Assembly: GCF_017742215.1 (NCBI RefSeq)
Contig: NZ_JAGHKP010000001.1
Location: 682,001-746,000, forward strand
Source: Chitinophaga chungangae
GTDB lineage: Bacteria > Bacteroidota > Bacteroidia > Chitinophagales > Chitinophagaceae
Direction of reading: 5' to 3'
Length of the DNA stretch: 64,000 bases
Made by a program: the position numbers and the translations under genes. This document shows positions 53,292 through 61,805 of this stretch, in pieces. Below the pieces are notes generated by a model that saw only the letters and a list, made by a program, of their open reading frames with translations, was not told where the DNA came from and ran no database searches. Position 1 is the stretch's first letter, and each line of letters opens with the position of its first letter.

Positions 53292-54194
53292 TTATTTGCC
53301 GGCCCGCATATATTTCTTCAAATACCCGCTCTTGTCCAGGAAGTCTTTATGGTCTTTAATGTTGAGCATTTCACGCACCGCCTGTTTTTTATCGGGGGAA
53401 TTCCGGAAATATTGCCGCGTAATTTTGTAGCCCATCCAATAACCGAGGTCATTGGGCCGGTCGTCTTTCCCTGAAACGCCATACAGCCAGTCTTGATAAT
53501 CCGTACCATCCATCCGCCGGACAAATTCTTCACACAGCCGCTCTTCATGTTGATCGCCGTATGCCATTGCCTTATCGTCGCCGGCGCGGCCGGAGATCAG
53601 CTCCCCTAAAAAATCCGCGACGCCTTCCATAATGCTTTGCTGCAGTAAGGTCGGGTTTTCGGGCCAGTTCTTTTGCTGGAAATGGATCAGCTCATGTGCC
53701 ACAACATAGGGAACGCCCTCCGCATCAGCCTGTTTTTCGGCACCGATATACACGCCGGTTTCACCTGCCGTGCCTCCCGAATTAAATGCGCCTATCACAA
53801 AATAAACGGGAGGGAACCTTGCTTCGGGATACCAATATTTCAAGGCATAAAATGTACTTCTGCATTGTTTTTCTTTCGTGGTCATCTGCATGGTGATGTC
53901 CCTTACTTTCCCGTAATCTTTTTCCCGCTTTTTAACTACCTCCAGTAAATGCTCCGCGCTTTTGATCCTGTTTGGTATAAATCCTTTCACACCGGCGCTG
54001 CCGATATCAATATAAGCGCTGCCAAAAGGATTGGTTGTGGTGTCTTGTTTGAACAGGTCAAAGGCCTTCCAGAAATTATTGATGTCTTTCGTAATAAAAA
54101 CAGCGCTGTCGGGATCGCTGGGGTAAGGCGCCTGGGCTTTGGCGCTCTGGGTTAAAAGCACGCCCGTTACCAGCGCCAGGTAATATTTTATCAT
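53292..54194 (-). CDS. Exported zinc-peptidase-like protein (HExxH, gluzincin type)
   Basis: 300 residues from the ATG at 54194, with a signal peptide (1-21). The zinc motif HELIH lies at residues 167-171 and a third-ligand candidate Glu190 in SIMEGVADFLGEL gives the HExxH...E arrangement of DUF2268-type predicted proteases. Upstream VYFVIGAFNSGGTAGETGVYIG is the edge strand region typical of such folds. Its substrate and role are unknown. It is convergent with the LacI-type gene, with only 7 bp between stops. Confidence 0.75.
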   Translation of the reverse strand: MIKYYLALVTGVLLTQSAKAQAPYPSDPDSAVFITKDINNFWKAFDLFKQDTTTNPFGSAYIDIGSAGVKGFIPNRIKSAEHLLEVVKKREKDYGKVRDITMQMTTKEKQCRSTFYALKYWYPEARFPPVYFVIGAFNSGGTAGETGVYIGAEKQADAEGVPYVVAHELIHFQQKNWPENPTLLQQSIMEGVADFLGELISGRAGDDKAMAYGDQHEERLCEEFVRRMDGTDYQDWLYGVSGKDDRPNDLGYWMGYKITRQYFRNSPDKKQAVREMLNIKDHKDFLDKSGYLKKYMRAGK

Positions 54195-54372
54195 GTAAAA
54201 CAACTTTTATCAATAAAGACGACCGGGTAATGGAAAAGTTGCACAGGTCCGCGCAACCCTGCCTCATCCCAACATCGTTAAACAACATTCAGAACGTAGA
54301 ATAGGTCGTTCCAGGTTATCGTCCGCCCGCTGGGCTTTGCACAACGCTATTTTTTTGATCAAAATACAGTTC

Positions 54373-54681
54373 ATGTTACGTTTATTATGCATTGCATTCT
54401 GTTTTCTGACCGGTTGCCCGGCCATGTCGCAGCTTACGCCGTGCAGCCGCGCGAAAGCTTTTTTTGATGCCTTTCCTTCCATGGCTGGTACTTCGGCGGA
54501 AACGCACGCTTTATATTACAACGCTTCCGGGAAGGATCGTTTTAGGGAGTTCAATGATCTTATCGACGACTACCTGGATTCACTGCTGGCCCGCGCCGGC
54601 ACGAAAAGCTTTGCTTTATGGTGGATCGTGATCAACCCAAGACTGTACTCAGCCCTTCTATCAAAACAGAACCCGTGTTAG
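54373..54681 (+). pseudogene. Truncated lipoprotein-like gene running into tandem repeats
   Basis: From the ATG at 54373 the frame encodes 102 residues: a hydrophobic signal (MLRLLCIAFCFLTGCPAMSQ) with a possible lipobox Cys, then a normal-looking domain (SRAKAFFDAFPSMAGTSAET, RFREFNDLIDDYLDSLLARA) that stops abruptly after ALWWIVINPR when the reading enters the 30/34-bp repeat. The final residues are repeat-encoded. This suggests the 3' part was lost or replaced. I recognise no family. It may still make a short exported protein. Confidence 0.5.
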
Positions 54682-54875
54682 CTCCTTCCATCAAAACAAA
54701 CAGAACCCGTGTTAGCTCCTTCTATCAAAACAGAACCCCTGTTAGCTCCTTCCATCAAAACAAACAGAACCCCTGTTAGCTCCTTCCATCAAAACAAACA
54801 GAACCCGTGTTAGCTCCTTCCATCAAACAAACAGAACCGTGTTAACCCCTTCCAACAAAACAAAACAGAACCCGC
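54651..54875. repeat. 30/34-bp tandem repeat (about seven units)
   Basis: Units begin GTTAGCTCCTTC and end ATCAAAACA(AACA)GAACCC(G/C)T. The first is partial and the last is divergent (GTTAACCCCTTCCAACAAAA). Two lengths occur, 34 bp with an extra AACA-type insertion and 30 bp without; one unit is 32 bp. There are no spacers between units, so it is a minisatellite, not a CRISPR array. One strand is strongly C/A-rich. Confidence 0.85.
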
Positions 54876-55291
54876 CAGGAAAAGCAGGTTGGTTTTTAAT
54901 TTTCCAATGCACTTGTTGAAGAATGCACAATGTTTACCAAAATCCGGGTATGCCCGTGGATACGGTCCCCCGTGTCAGAGTTCCCCAAAATGAATCAGTA
55001 ATTTAATTATCGCGACTTTCAGCATGTGGAAACATGCCTCGTCCTTTTGTTTTCTGTTTCCAAATTCCGAAACCAAATTTCGGAAGGAGAAGGATCAAAA
55101 CATGAAAAACAGGCTGAGGAAATCTCCGGATTAGAATAGAATATCCCGGAAAAGGCGATGGAAAATGAAATTTGCAATAGGGCGCCGCGGGAAACGGCAT
55201 TACTGAAAAATCGGCTAACTTTACACCCACGCACGCAGATACACTGCGCTTCGCCGCCGGAGATTTAAACCGGCTATTAATCATGTGAACT
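54876..55291. other. 416-bp non-coding stretch before the DUF2130 gene
   Basis: It is AT-rich and has no protein-like frame on either strand. Several imperfect hairpins occur, for example around CAAATTCCGAAACC/AAATTTCGG near 55060-55085. A TAACTTTA resembling a -7 box at 55217-55224 could serve the next gene. Otherwise I see nothing assignable. Confidence 0.4.
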
Positions 55292-56647
55292 ATGGGAACT
55301 TCAATCACCTGCCCGGCCTGCAAACATCATTTCGTCATGGAAGATGCTTTCGCAGCAGATATCGAACGGGAAATGCGGACAAAAATGGCCGCCGAATGGC
55401 GAAAAAAACTCGATGAACTGCAGGCGCAGAAAAACGAAATAGAGCAACAAACACTGGCCGCCAAAAACCAGATGGAAAAAGAACGACAGCAAATCGCGCA
55501 AGACCGCGAGACCATCCTCCGGCAACGCCAGCAACAAGACGAAGAGCTTGGTAAACGCCTCCAGGCCGAAAAAATAAAACTGCAGGAACAAATGTCCGCT
55601 TCCATCCGCAAAGACGTGGCCGCCGACTTCGAAAACCAGCTGCAACTGCTCAGACAGTCACAGCAAGACAACGAAGAGAAACTCAAAGAAGCCCGCCTCA
55701 AAGAGCTGGAATTCCTCAAAAAAGCGCAGGACCTCCAAAACCGCGAACAGGAACTCGAACTTTCCCTCCAGAAACGGATCCTCGAAGAACGTACCCGCCT
55801 CACCGAACAGATCCGCAAAGACGAGGCCGAACGCAATAACCTGAAAGAAACCGAGCACCAGATGCGCATCCGCGAAATGGAAAAACAACTGGAAGACCAG
55901 CGCCGCCTCGCCGAAGAAATGCGCCGCAAAGCCGAACAAGGCTCCATGCAGCTCCAGGGCGAAGTTCAGGAGCTCGCGCTCGAAGAAATGCTGCGCGCCA
56001 CCTTCCCCTTCGACGCCGTCAGCGAAGTGGGCAAAGGCGTGCGCGGGGCCGACTGTATCCAGACCGTGCGCAACCAGTACGGCCAGGAATGCGGAAAGAT
56101 TATCTACGAAAGCAAACGCACCAGCAGCTTTTCCCCTGAATGGATCGAAAAGCTGAAAGCCGACATGCGCAGCCAGGGCGCCGACGTAGCCGTGCTCGTT
56201 ACCCGCACCATGCCCCCCGGCTTCGAACGCTTCGGCGAAAAGGAAGGCGTATGGATCTGCTCTTTCCACGAAGTGAAAAGCCTCACCTACGTGCTCCGCG
56301 ACGCCATCCTGAAGATCTACAGCTCCGCCAAAAGCCAGGAAAACAAAGGCGATAAGATGCACCTCCTCTATCATTACCTCACCAGCGGCGAATTCGCAGA
56401 ACAATGGAGCGCCATCCGCGAAGGTTTCCGCGCCATGAAAGCCTCTATCCAGAAGGAACGCGAAGCCATGGAGAAACTCTGGAAAGCCCGCGAAAAACAA
56501 TTGGAAAAAGTGCTGCTCAACGCCGCACACATCAAAGGTTCCATCGAAGGCATCGCCGGCAGCGACTCGGTAGACCTCCAACTGCTCGACGAAGCTGCCG
56601 ATGCCCTGCTGACAGGCCCCGGCCGGCAGCCGGACGACCAGTCTTAG
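55292..56647 (+). CDS. DUF2130 protein: coiled coil plus PD-(D/E)XK nuclease-like domain
   Basis: 451 residues. The start ITCPACKHHF carries a Cys7/Cys10 half zinc ribbon; about 25-225 is a highly charged coiled coil (Glu/Lys/Gln rich). The C-terminal DUF2130 domain (about 226-350) begins ALEEMLRATFPFD and contains GADCIQTV (Asp254) and IIYESKRT (Glu273, Lys275), which fits the D...ExK pattern of restriction-endonuclease-fold enzymes, followed by DVAVLVTRTMPPGFERF. A helical tail follows. The family is widespread but, as far as I know, not biochemically defined. It is monocistronic. DNA or RNA processing is inference from the fold. Confidence 0.88.
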   Translation: MGTSITCPACKHHFVMEDAFAADIEREMRTKMAAEWRKKLDELQAQKNEIEQQTLAAKNQMEKERQQIAQDRETILRQRQQQDEELGKRLQAEKIKLQEQMSASIRKDVAADFENQLQLLRQSQQDNEEKLKEARLKELEFLKKAQDLQNREQELELSLQKRILEERTRLTEQIRKDEAERNNLKETEHQMRIREMEKQLEDQRRLAEEMRRKAEQGSMQLQGEVQELALEEMLRATFPFDAVSEVGKGVRGADCIQTVRNQYGQECGKIIYESKRTSSFSPEWIEKLKADMRSQGADVAVLVTRTMPPGFERFGEKEGVWICSFHEVKSLTYVLRDAILKIYSSAKSQENKGDKMHLLYHYLTSGEFAEQWSAIREGFRAMKASIQKEREAMEKLWKAREKQLEKVLLNAAHIKGSIEGIAGSDSVDLQLLDEAADALLTGPGRQPDDQS

Positions 56648-56758
56648 ATATTTTATAAAAAAAATTGATATAAAGCCTTGCTTGCCAGCGAACCGTGCAA
56701 TACATTTACCGTTATGAAACCGGGCCCCAGTTCCCGGAACCAATAAAGATAAGATTCA

Positions 56759-57379
56759 ATGAAAAACCACGCTTACCACTCCATCATATTTGATCTCGGC
56801 GCCGTGCTCGTTGACTGGAACCCCCGTTACCTGTACAGCAAGATCTTCGCGACGCCGGAAGAAGTGGAAGATTTCCTCGAAAACGTCTGCACCTCCGACT
56901 GGAACGAGACCCAGGACGAAGGCCGCAGTCTCGCCGAAGGCACCGACCTGCTCATCGCGCAGCACCCGCAGTACGAAGCGCAGATACGCGCTTTTTACGG
57001 CAGATGGAAGGAAATGCTGGGCGGCCCCATCCCGGAAACCGTGGAAATTCTCAAAAAACTCAAGGAAAGCGGCCGCTTCAAACTCTACGCCCTCACCAAC
57101 TGGAGCAACGAAACCTTTCCCATCGCCCTCATGGAATACCAGTTCCTGCAATGGTTCGACGGGATCGTGGTGTCCGGAAAGGAAAAACTCCGCAAACCGC
57201 ATCACCCGTTCTACCAGCTGCTGCTCGACCGTTATAACGTCGATAAATCAACGTCCATTTTTATCGACGATAATTCCAGGAACGTAAAAGCCGCTGAAGA
57301 ATTCGGCATCGAATCCATCCATTTTCTCAGCCCCGCGCAACTGCAGGAAGAACTCTCCAGCCGTGGCATACTAAACTGA
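56759..57379 (+). CDS. HAD-superfamily hydrolase (YihX-like)
   Basis: 206 residues. HAD motif I is IIFDLGAVLVDWNP with nucleophile Asp12 (the second Asp is replaced by Gly, as is common in the YihX/epoxide-hydrolase-like branch), motif II YALTNWS, motif III Lys in EKLRKPHHPFY, and motif IV FIDDNSRNVKAA. Such enzymes are usually phosphatases of sugar phosphates or small metabolites, for example glucose-1-phosphate. It stands alone, 111 bp after the DUF2130 gene, and ends at a terminator. Confidence 0.92.
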   Translation: MKNHAYHSIIFDLGAVLVDWNPRYLYSKIFATPEEVEDFLENVCTSDWNETQDEGRSLAEGTDLLIAQHPQYEAQIRAFYGRWKEMLGGPIPETVEILKKLKESGRFKLYALTNWSNETFPIALMEYQFLQWFDGIVVSGKEKLRKPHHPFYQLLLDRYNVDKSTSIFIDDNSRNVKAAEEFGIESIHFLSPAQLQEELSSRGILN

Positions 57380-57704
57380 CCTTTCCGGCGTTCTACAACG
57401 CAAAAACATAACATTTATTTTCGAGAATATATAAGGTAAATCCCCCATGCAAGCCGCCCCCAGGGCGGCTTTTGCTTTAACATTTCTTTAGCGGTATTTT
57501 AACTTTTCTACTGTAAACCAACAGTAACTTTCTCCTGTCTATAGCGTTCAATAAAAAGACAGCCGGAGTGACGTTGATATCGTGAGAATATGGAGAATGA
57601 TGTGGGTCCGTTTACCAAATTGACAGTAATGCAGGGTAGAAACAGTGTGTGAACGGACTGCATCTTCCGGCCATTCCCTAAAACCGGATAAAAATTGAAC
57701 ACAT
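57380..57704. other. 325-bp intergenic region before the DUF4136 gene
   Basis: It contains the HAD-gene terminator at 57451-57477. After that it is AT-rich with a short inverted repeat TACTGT/ACAGTA at 57509-57526. No gene is supported. Confidence 0.5.
57451..57477 (+). terminator. Terminator after the HAD hydrolase
   Basis: A perfect 9-bp stem AAGCCGCCC/GGGCGGCTT with a 3-nt loop is followed by TTGCTTT. Confidence 0.85.
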
Positions 57705-58346
57705 ATGAAAAGAACAGGATTTATGTTAAGCGTGTTGGCTGCGGGCGCATTGCTGGTAAGCAGTTGCAGGAAGGACCCTCTCAAAGACATGACGGCTGAA
57801 GAATCCCGTATTTATGTAACGAATTACGACGAAGAAGCCGATTTCTCCTCTTACAAAACTTTCAGCATAGTAGATTCCGTTGCAGTCATCAGCAACCGCC
57901 AGGGCGCCGCAAAAGAACTGACGGCTTACGATCAGGCGCTGCTGACGAACCTTAAATCGTCCATGCAGTCGCGCGGGTACACGCTGGTAGACAAAAGCGC
58001 GAAACCCGATCTCGCCATGAACGTTACCCGTATCGACAACACTACCACACAGGTGGGCTACGACCCCGGTTACTGGGCAGGATGGCCCGGGTATTGGGAT
58101 ACCGGCTATTGGGGCTACCCGGGCTGGAACTACTGGTTCCCGTCTTATTACACCGTATTCCAGTACAATGAAAAATCGGTGGCGGTAGACCTTGTGGACC
58201 TGAAAAATGCGGCCAGTCATGGCAACCAGCTTACCGCCATCTGGAACGCGCAGCTGCGCGGCACCGGCGTGTGGAACGGCAATAACCTTGATTCCATGCT
58301 CAAGGCGGTGTTCGACCAGAGCCAGTACCTGAAAACATCTAACTAA
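57705..58346 (+). CDS. DUF4136 domain lipoprotein
   Basis: 213 residues with lipobox Cys21 (LLVSSCRKD). The DUF4136 domain shows FSSYKTFSIVD at its start and LLTNLKSSMQSRGYTLVDKSA, with KPDLAMNVT. A remarkable Trp/Tyr/Gly-rich stretch lies at about 124-148 (YDPGYWAGWPGYWDTGYWGY), as found in other members. The C-terminus NQLTAIWNAQLRGTGVW is conserved. It is a predicted outer-membrane lipoprotein of unknown role, 30 bp upstream of a barrel protein gene, and the two probably act in the envelope together. Confidence 0.88.
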   Translation: MKRTGFMLSVLAAGALLVSSCRKDPLKDMTAEESRIYVTNYDEEADFSSYKTFSIVDSVAVISNRQGAAKELTAYDQALLTNLKSSMQSRGYTLVDKSAKPDLAMNVTRIDNTTTQVGYDPGYWAGWPGYWDTGYWGYPGWNYWFPSYYTVFQYNEKSVAVDLVDLKNAASHGNQLTAIWNAQLRGTGVWNGNNLDSMLKAVFDQSQYLKTSN

Positions 58347-58376
58347 CTGATTGGTGAAAGTTAAAAAAGAAGAAAA

Positions 58377-59000
58377 ATGAAAAGTATCAAAACAATCATA
58401 CTCGTGCTGATCGGCTCGCTGGGCGTAAGCGGCGCTTTCGCGCAAAGCAGCAGGCCGCCGTTGTCGCTCAACCTGAACTATTCCATCGCGCAGCCGCTCG
58501 GCTCCCTGAGCGATTACGCCAAAAACACCAGCTTCCGCGGCTGGCAGATAGGCCTGCAATACGCGCTCAACGACCGCCTGGCGCTGGGCCTCAAAACCGG
58601 TTTCAGCGATTTTTATGAAAGAGTGCCCCGCGCCGTATATCCCGGCAAAGGCGAAGATGTGAGCGCCATGCAAACCCACACGCTGCAAACCATTCCCATC
58701 CTCGCTACCGTGCAGTACACGCTGGCTTCCCCCGAAGCAAGGGTGATGCCGTATGCCGGCCTGGGCGTGGGTACCGCCAACATGAACTACGAAAAATACT
58801 GGGGCGAGTTCGTGGAGAAAGAAAATAAATGGGCGTTCCAGGTGAGCCCCGAACTGGGCGTTAACGTGCCTTTCGGAAAATATTCGCCGGTAATGCTGAA
58901 TGCAAACGTTCAGTACAATTACGCGCCGTTTAAAGTGAACGAGATCTCAAACTTCAATTCGATACAAGCAAATATTGGCGTGAAGTTCCATATCCAGTAA
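58377..59000 (+). CDS. Outer-membrane beta-barrel protein (207 aa)
   Basis: A signal peptide (1-22, ending GAFAQ) is followed by a small barrel of the OmpW/porin-like Bacteroidota type with alternating strands: LSLNLNYSIAQPLGSLSDYA, then WQIGLQYALNDRLALGLKTGF and a last strand FNSIQANIGVKFHI ending in the C-terminal aromatic-type signature. A plausible function is structural or small-molecule passage, not determined. It is the second gene of a two-gene operon with the DUF4136 lipoprotein. Confidence 0.85.
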   Translation: MKSIKTIILVLIGSLGVSGAFAQSSRPPLSLNLNYSIAQPLGSLSDYAKNTSFRGWQIGLQYALNDRLALGLKTGFSDFYERVPRAVYPGKGEDVSAMQTHTLQTIPILATVQYTLASPEARVMPYAGLGVGTANMNYEKYWGEFVEKENKWAFQVSPELGVNVPFGKYSPVMLNANVQYNYAPFKVNEISNFNSIQANIGVKFHIQ

Positions 59001-59028
59001 CCACAATTGACGGAACATGTGAGTGTGA

Positions 59029-59057
59029 GGGGCTGCCAGGGGCGGCCCCATTTTTTT
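59029..59057 (+). terminator. Terminator after the barrel protein gene
   Basis: A GGGGCTGCC/GGCGGCCCC stem with one G-U pair is followed by A and seven T; it ends next to the convergent ApbE gene. Confidence 0.8.
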
Positions 59058-60036
59058 ACCGTTGTTCGAAGAACCCTTCGGAATATTTTTCGCGCACCTG
59101 CCCGTCTGCATCCTTGTAGATATACAGGGCGCCGAGTTTCAGTTTGGGATGATCGCGGATAAAATCCAGTCCTTTTTCCACGCCCAGCAATATCAGCGCA
59201 TTGTCGTAGGCATCGGCCGTGATAGCGTCTGGCGCGGTTACGGTTACGGTGATGATGTTGTTGTGGACGGCTTCGCCGGTGCGCGGATTGATGGTATGCG
59301 CGAAACGCGTGCCGCCTTCGTCGAAGAAACGCCGGTAATTGCCGCTGGTGGCCACCGCGCCGCTGGTCATCATCAGCAGGTTTTGATGGCCCGCCCCCTG
59401 TTCCAGCCTTTCGATGCCCACGCTCCAGGGCAGTCCTTTTTCGTTGTTCCCCAAGGCCACCAGTTCGCCGCCCACGTCCACGAGGTAATTGGAGATACCG
59501 CGCGACAGCAGGAATTTGGCGATCACGTCTGACGTATATCCCTGCGCAATGCCGTTGCAGTCTATTTCAACGCCGGGCTCTTTTTTAAGCAGGTACCGCG
59601 AGCGTAATGTAAGGTTTTGATAGCCCACATGCCGCAATGTTCGCCTGATGGCCTCGGGCGTGGGTTTGCCGTTGTTGTGCCGTTCCACACCGAAGCCCCA
59701 GAGGTCTACCAGCGGTTTCACGGTAATGTCGAACAGCCCGTCGGTTACGCGCGATACTTCCTGCGCTTTTTTGATCACCGTGCGCATATGATCGTCCATG
59801 ATCACCTTGCCGCTTTTATTGAAGCGGCTGATCAGCGAGCTGGGCAGGTACAGGGAAAGGGAGCGGTCTATCTGTTTGAAAAGCCCTTCGATCTCCGGCT
59901 GCAGGGAAACGGTATCCCTGCTGAGGTATTTGATCACGTAATAAGTGCCCTGCGCTTTGCCGGAAACGGTGATGGCCTTTTGCGCGTACGAACTAACGGT
60001 GATGCATATACTTAGCAGCAATAATAAACCCTTCAT
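59056..60036 (-). CDS. apbE: FAD:protein FMN transferase (ApbE)
   Basis: ApbE attaches FMN covalently to a Ser/Thr of target flavoproteins (for example NqrB/NqrC or fumarate-reductase-like proteins) in the periplasm. 326 residues from the ATG at 60036, with a signal peptide ending SSYAQ. Landmarks: VEIDCNGIAQGYTSDVIA, VDVGGELVALG, the TSGNYRRFF and HTINPRTGE segments and the metal-binding TADAYDNALILLG. No flavinylation target is encoded nearby in the window. The acyl-CoA dehydrogenase gene precedes it by 21 bp on the same strand. Confidence 0.94.
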   Translation of the reverse strand: MKGLLLLLSICITVSSYAQKAITVSGKAQGTYYVIKYLSRDTVSLQPEIEGLFKQIDRSLSLYLPSSLISRFNKSGKVIMDDHMRTVIKKAQEVSRVTDGLFDITVKPLVDLWGFGVERHNNGKPTPEAIRRTLRHVGYQNLTLRSRYLLKKEPGVEIDCNGIAQGYTSDVIAKFLLSRGISNYLVDVGGELVALGNNEKGLPWSVGIERLEQGAGHQNLLMMTSGAVATSGNYRRFFDEGGTRFAHTINPRTGEAVHNNIITVTVTAPDAITADAYDNALILLGVEKGLDFIRDHPKLKLGALYIYKDADGQVREKYSEGFFEQR

Positions 60037-60057
60037 GCGCACAATTTAATAAAATCG

Positions 60058-61236
60058 TCAGGAAAATGCATTTTGACCGGTAATGTCCATGCCGGTGATG
60101 AGCAGGTGTATCTCGTGTGTGCCTTCATAGGTGAGTACGCTTTCCAGGTTCATCATGTGCCGCATGATCGGGTATTCGCCGGAAATACCCATCGCGCCCA
60201 GGATCTGCCGGGCTTCGCGTGCGATGTGCGAGGCGGTTTCGCAGGCGTTGCGTTTGGCCATGGATATTTGTTCGGGCGTGGCTTTATTGTTGTTTTTCAA
60301 TACGCCCAGCCGCCAGTTCAGCAGTTGCGCCTTGGTGATCTCGGTGATCATTTCGGCGAGTTTTTTTTGGATCAGCTGGAAACCGCCGATGGGTTTGCCG
60401 AACTGAACGCGTTCCTTCGAATAACGGAGCGCGGTATCGTAACAGTCCATGGCCGCGCCGATAGCGCCCCAGGCGATGCCGTAGCGGGCGCTGGAAAGGC
60501 AGGAGAGGGGCGCTTTCAGCCCGGAAGCGCCGGGAAGGATGTTGCTTTTGGGGACACGCACGTTGTCCAACACCAGTTCGCCGGTAGCGCTGGCGCGCAG
60601 GCTCCATTTGTTGCGGGTCTCGGGGGTGGAAAACCCTTCCATCCCGCGTTCCACGATCACCCCGCGCACTTTTCCCGCAGGGTCTTTGGCCCATACGAGG
60701 GCAATATGCGCAAAGGGTGCGTTCGATATCCACATTTTGGCGCCGTTGAGCAGGATGTGGTCGCCGTCGTCGTCGAAATAAGTGAGCATCCCGGCGGGAT
60801 TGGAGCCGAAATCCGGCTCGGTAAGCCCGAAACATCCCATGATCTCGCCGGTGGCCATTTTGGGCAGGAAACGCCGTTTCTGCTCTTCACTGCCGTAAGT
60901 GAAGATCGGGTGCATCACCAGCGAACCCTGTACGGAAGCGGTCGAGCGCACGCCGCTGTCGCCGCGTTCCAGTTCCTGCATCATCAGGCCGTAGGAGATA
61001 TAATCCAGTCCGCCGCCGCCGTATTCCACGGGAAGCGTAGGGCCGAAGCAGCCCTGCTGGCCCAGGCCGGGTAAAATGTGCTCGGGAAAGGCGGCCCGCT
61101 GGCAATAGTCGTCTATGACGGGAGTGACGGCCTTCTTTACCCATTCCCGCACGGAAGCGCGCACGAGTTGATGTTCTTCGGTAAGCAATTCGTCCAGTTG
61201 ATAATAGTCCGGCGATTGAAACAGGTCCTGGTGCAT
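60058..61236 (-). CDS. gcdH: Acyl-CoA dehydrogenase, glutaryl-CoA dehydrogenase type
   Basis: An FAD enzyme that oxidises and decarboxylates glutaryl-CoA to crotonyl-CoA in lysine/tryptophan breakdown. From the ATG at 61236 it has 392 residues. The acyl-CoA dehydrogenase signatures GCFGLTEPDFGSNP and the catalytic Glu in LTYEGTHEIH are present. The segment GDSGVRSTASVQGSLVMHPI (Arg97) matches the glutaryl-CoA subgroup, where the Arg binds the gamma-carboxylate; this is the main reason for the specific call. The frame also has a TTG 27 bp upstream. Confidence 0.88.
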   Translation of the reverse strand: MHQDLFQSPDYYQLDELLTEEHQLVRASVREWVKKAVTPVIDDYCQRAAFPEHILPGLGQQGCFGPTLPVEYGGGGLDYISYGLMMQELERGDSGVRSTASVQGSLVMHPIFTYGSEEQKRRFLPKMATGEIMGCFGLTEPDFGSNPAGMLTYFDDDGDHILLNGAKMWISNAPFAHIALVWAKDPAGKVRGVIVERGMEGFSTPETRNKWSLRASATGELVLDNVRVPKSNILPGASGLKAPLSCLSSARYGIAWGAIGAAMDCYDTALRYSKERVQFGKPIGGFQLIQKKLAEMITEITKAQLLNWRLGVLKNNNKATPEQISMAKRNACETASHIAREARQILGAMGISGEYPIMRHMMNLESVLTYEGTHEIHLLITGMDITGQNAFS

Positions 61237-61316
61237 GGGTAAAGATTTTGTGTATGGTTCCAATTTACGGAATTACACCAAAGTTGCTACCTTAGGGCAG
61301 AGCAAATCTGTTCCGT

Positions 61317-61754
61317 ATGGCCAAACTGATGCCTGTGTTCCTGCTGGCGGTGTTCCTGACTTTCGTGATCGCCACTTTTTCTTCCCGTACCCTCCGTTTT
61401 ACCGCCGAACAAAACCAGCCGGTGGCCGGTATCGATGCGGAACCGCAGGTGGAAGTGAAACAATACTGGATGGTATTTCTCGAAGCCGGGCCCAACCGCG
61501 GGCAGGACGCTGCCAGCACCGCGCTTATCCAGGAAAAACACATCGCGGGCATCCGGAAAATGGCGGCGGACGGCAAACTGCTGGCCGCGGGGCCTTTCGG
61601 ACATGCAGACAGCCTGCGCGGGATCTTTATTCTCAATTGTAAAGACAGCCTCGAAGCCGTTTCGCTGATCGATTCGGATACGGCGGTAATGACGGGAAGA
61701 TTGACCTACACGATCAAACCCTGGTGGACGGTGAAGAACTGCCTGTTCCGCTAA
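61317..61754 (+). CDS. YciI-like protein with N-terminal membrane segment
   Basis: 145 residues. An N-terminal hydrophobic segment (about 5-22) acts as signal anchor or signal peptide. The C-terminal part (about 48-140) has the dimeric ferredoxin-like fold pattern of YciI proteins: KQYWMVFLEAGPN, LIQEKHIAGIRKMAADGKLLAAGPF (landmarks EKHIAGIRKM and LAAGPFG) and the central Asp in SLIDSDTAVMTG. The family's role is uncertain. An exported YciI domain is a little unusual. It is divergent from gcdH. Confidence 0.8.
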   Translation: MAKLMPVFLLAVFLTFVIATFSSRTLRFTAEQNQPVAGIDAEPQVEVKQYWMVFLEAGPNRGQDAASTALIQEKHIAGIRKMAADGKLLAAGPFGHADSLRGIFILNCKDSLEAVSLIDSDTAVMTGRLTYTIKPWWTVKNCLFR

Positions 61755-61782
61755 AAAAAGCGCCCCGCAATCGCGAGGCGCC
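61754..61782 (-). terminator. pyrF terminator
   Basis: On the minus strand a GCGCCTCGC/GCGGGGCGC stem with one G-U pair and GATT loop is followed by seven T, 24 nt after the pyrF stop. Confidence 0.8.
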
Positions 61783-61805
61783 CATGAATATTGTTTCTTT
61801 CTTTT

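Noticed and set aside
54651..54875. CRISPR array
   Set aside because: Units of 30-34 bp follow each other without unique spacers, and no cas genes are near. It is a tandem repeat.
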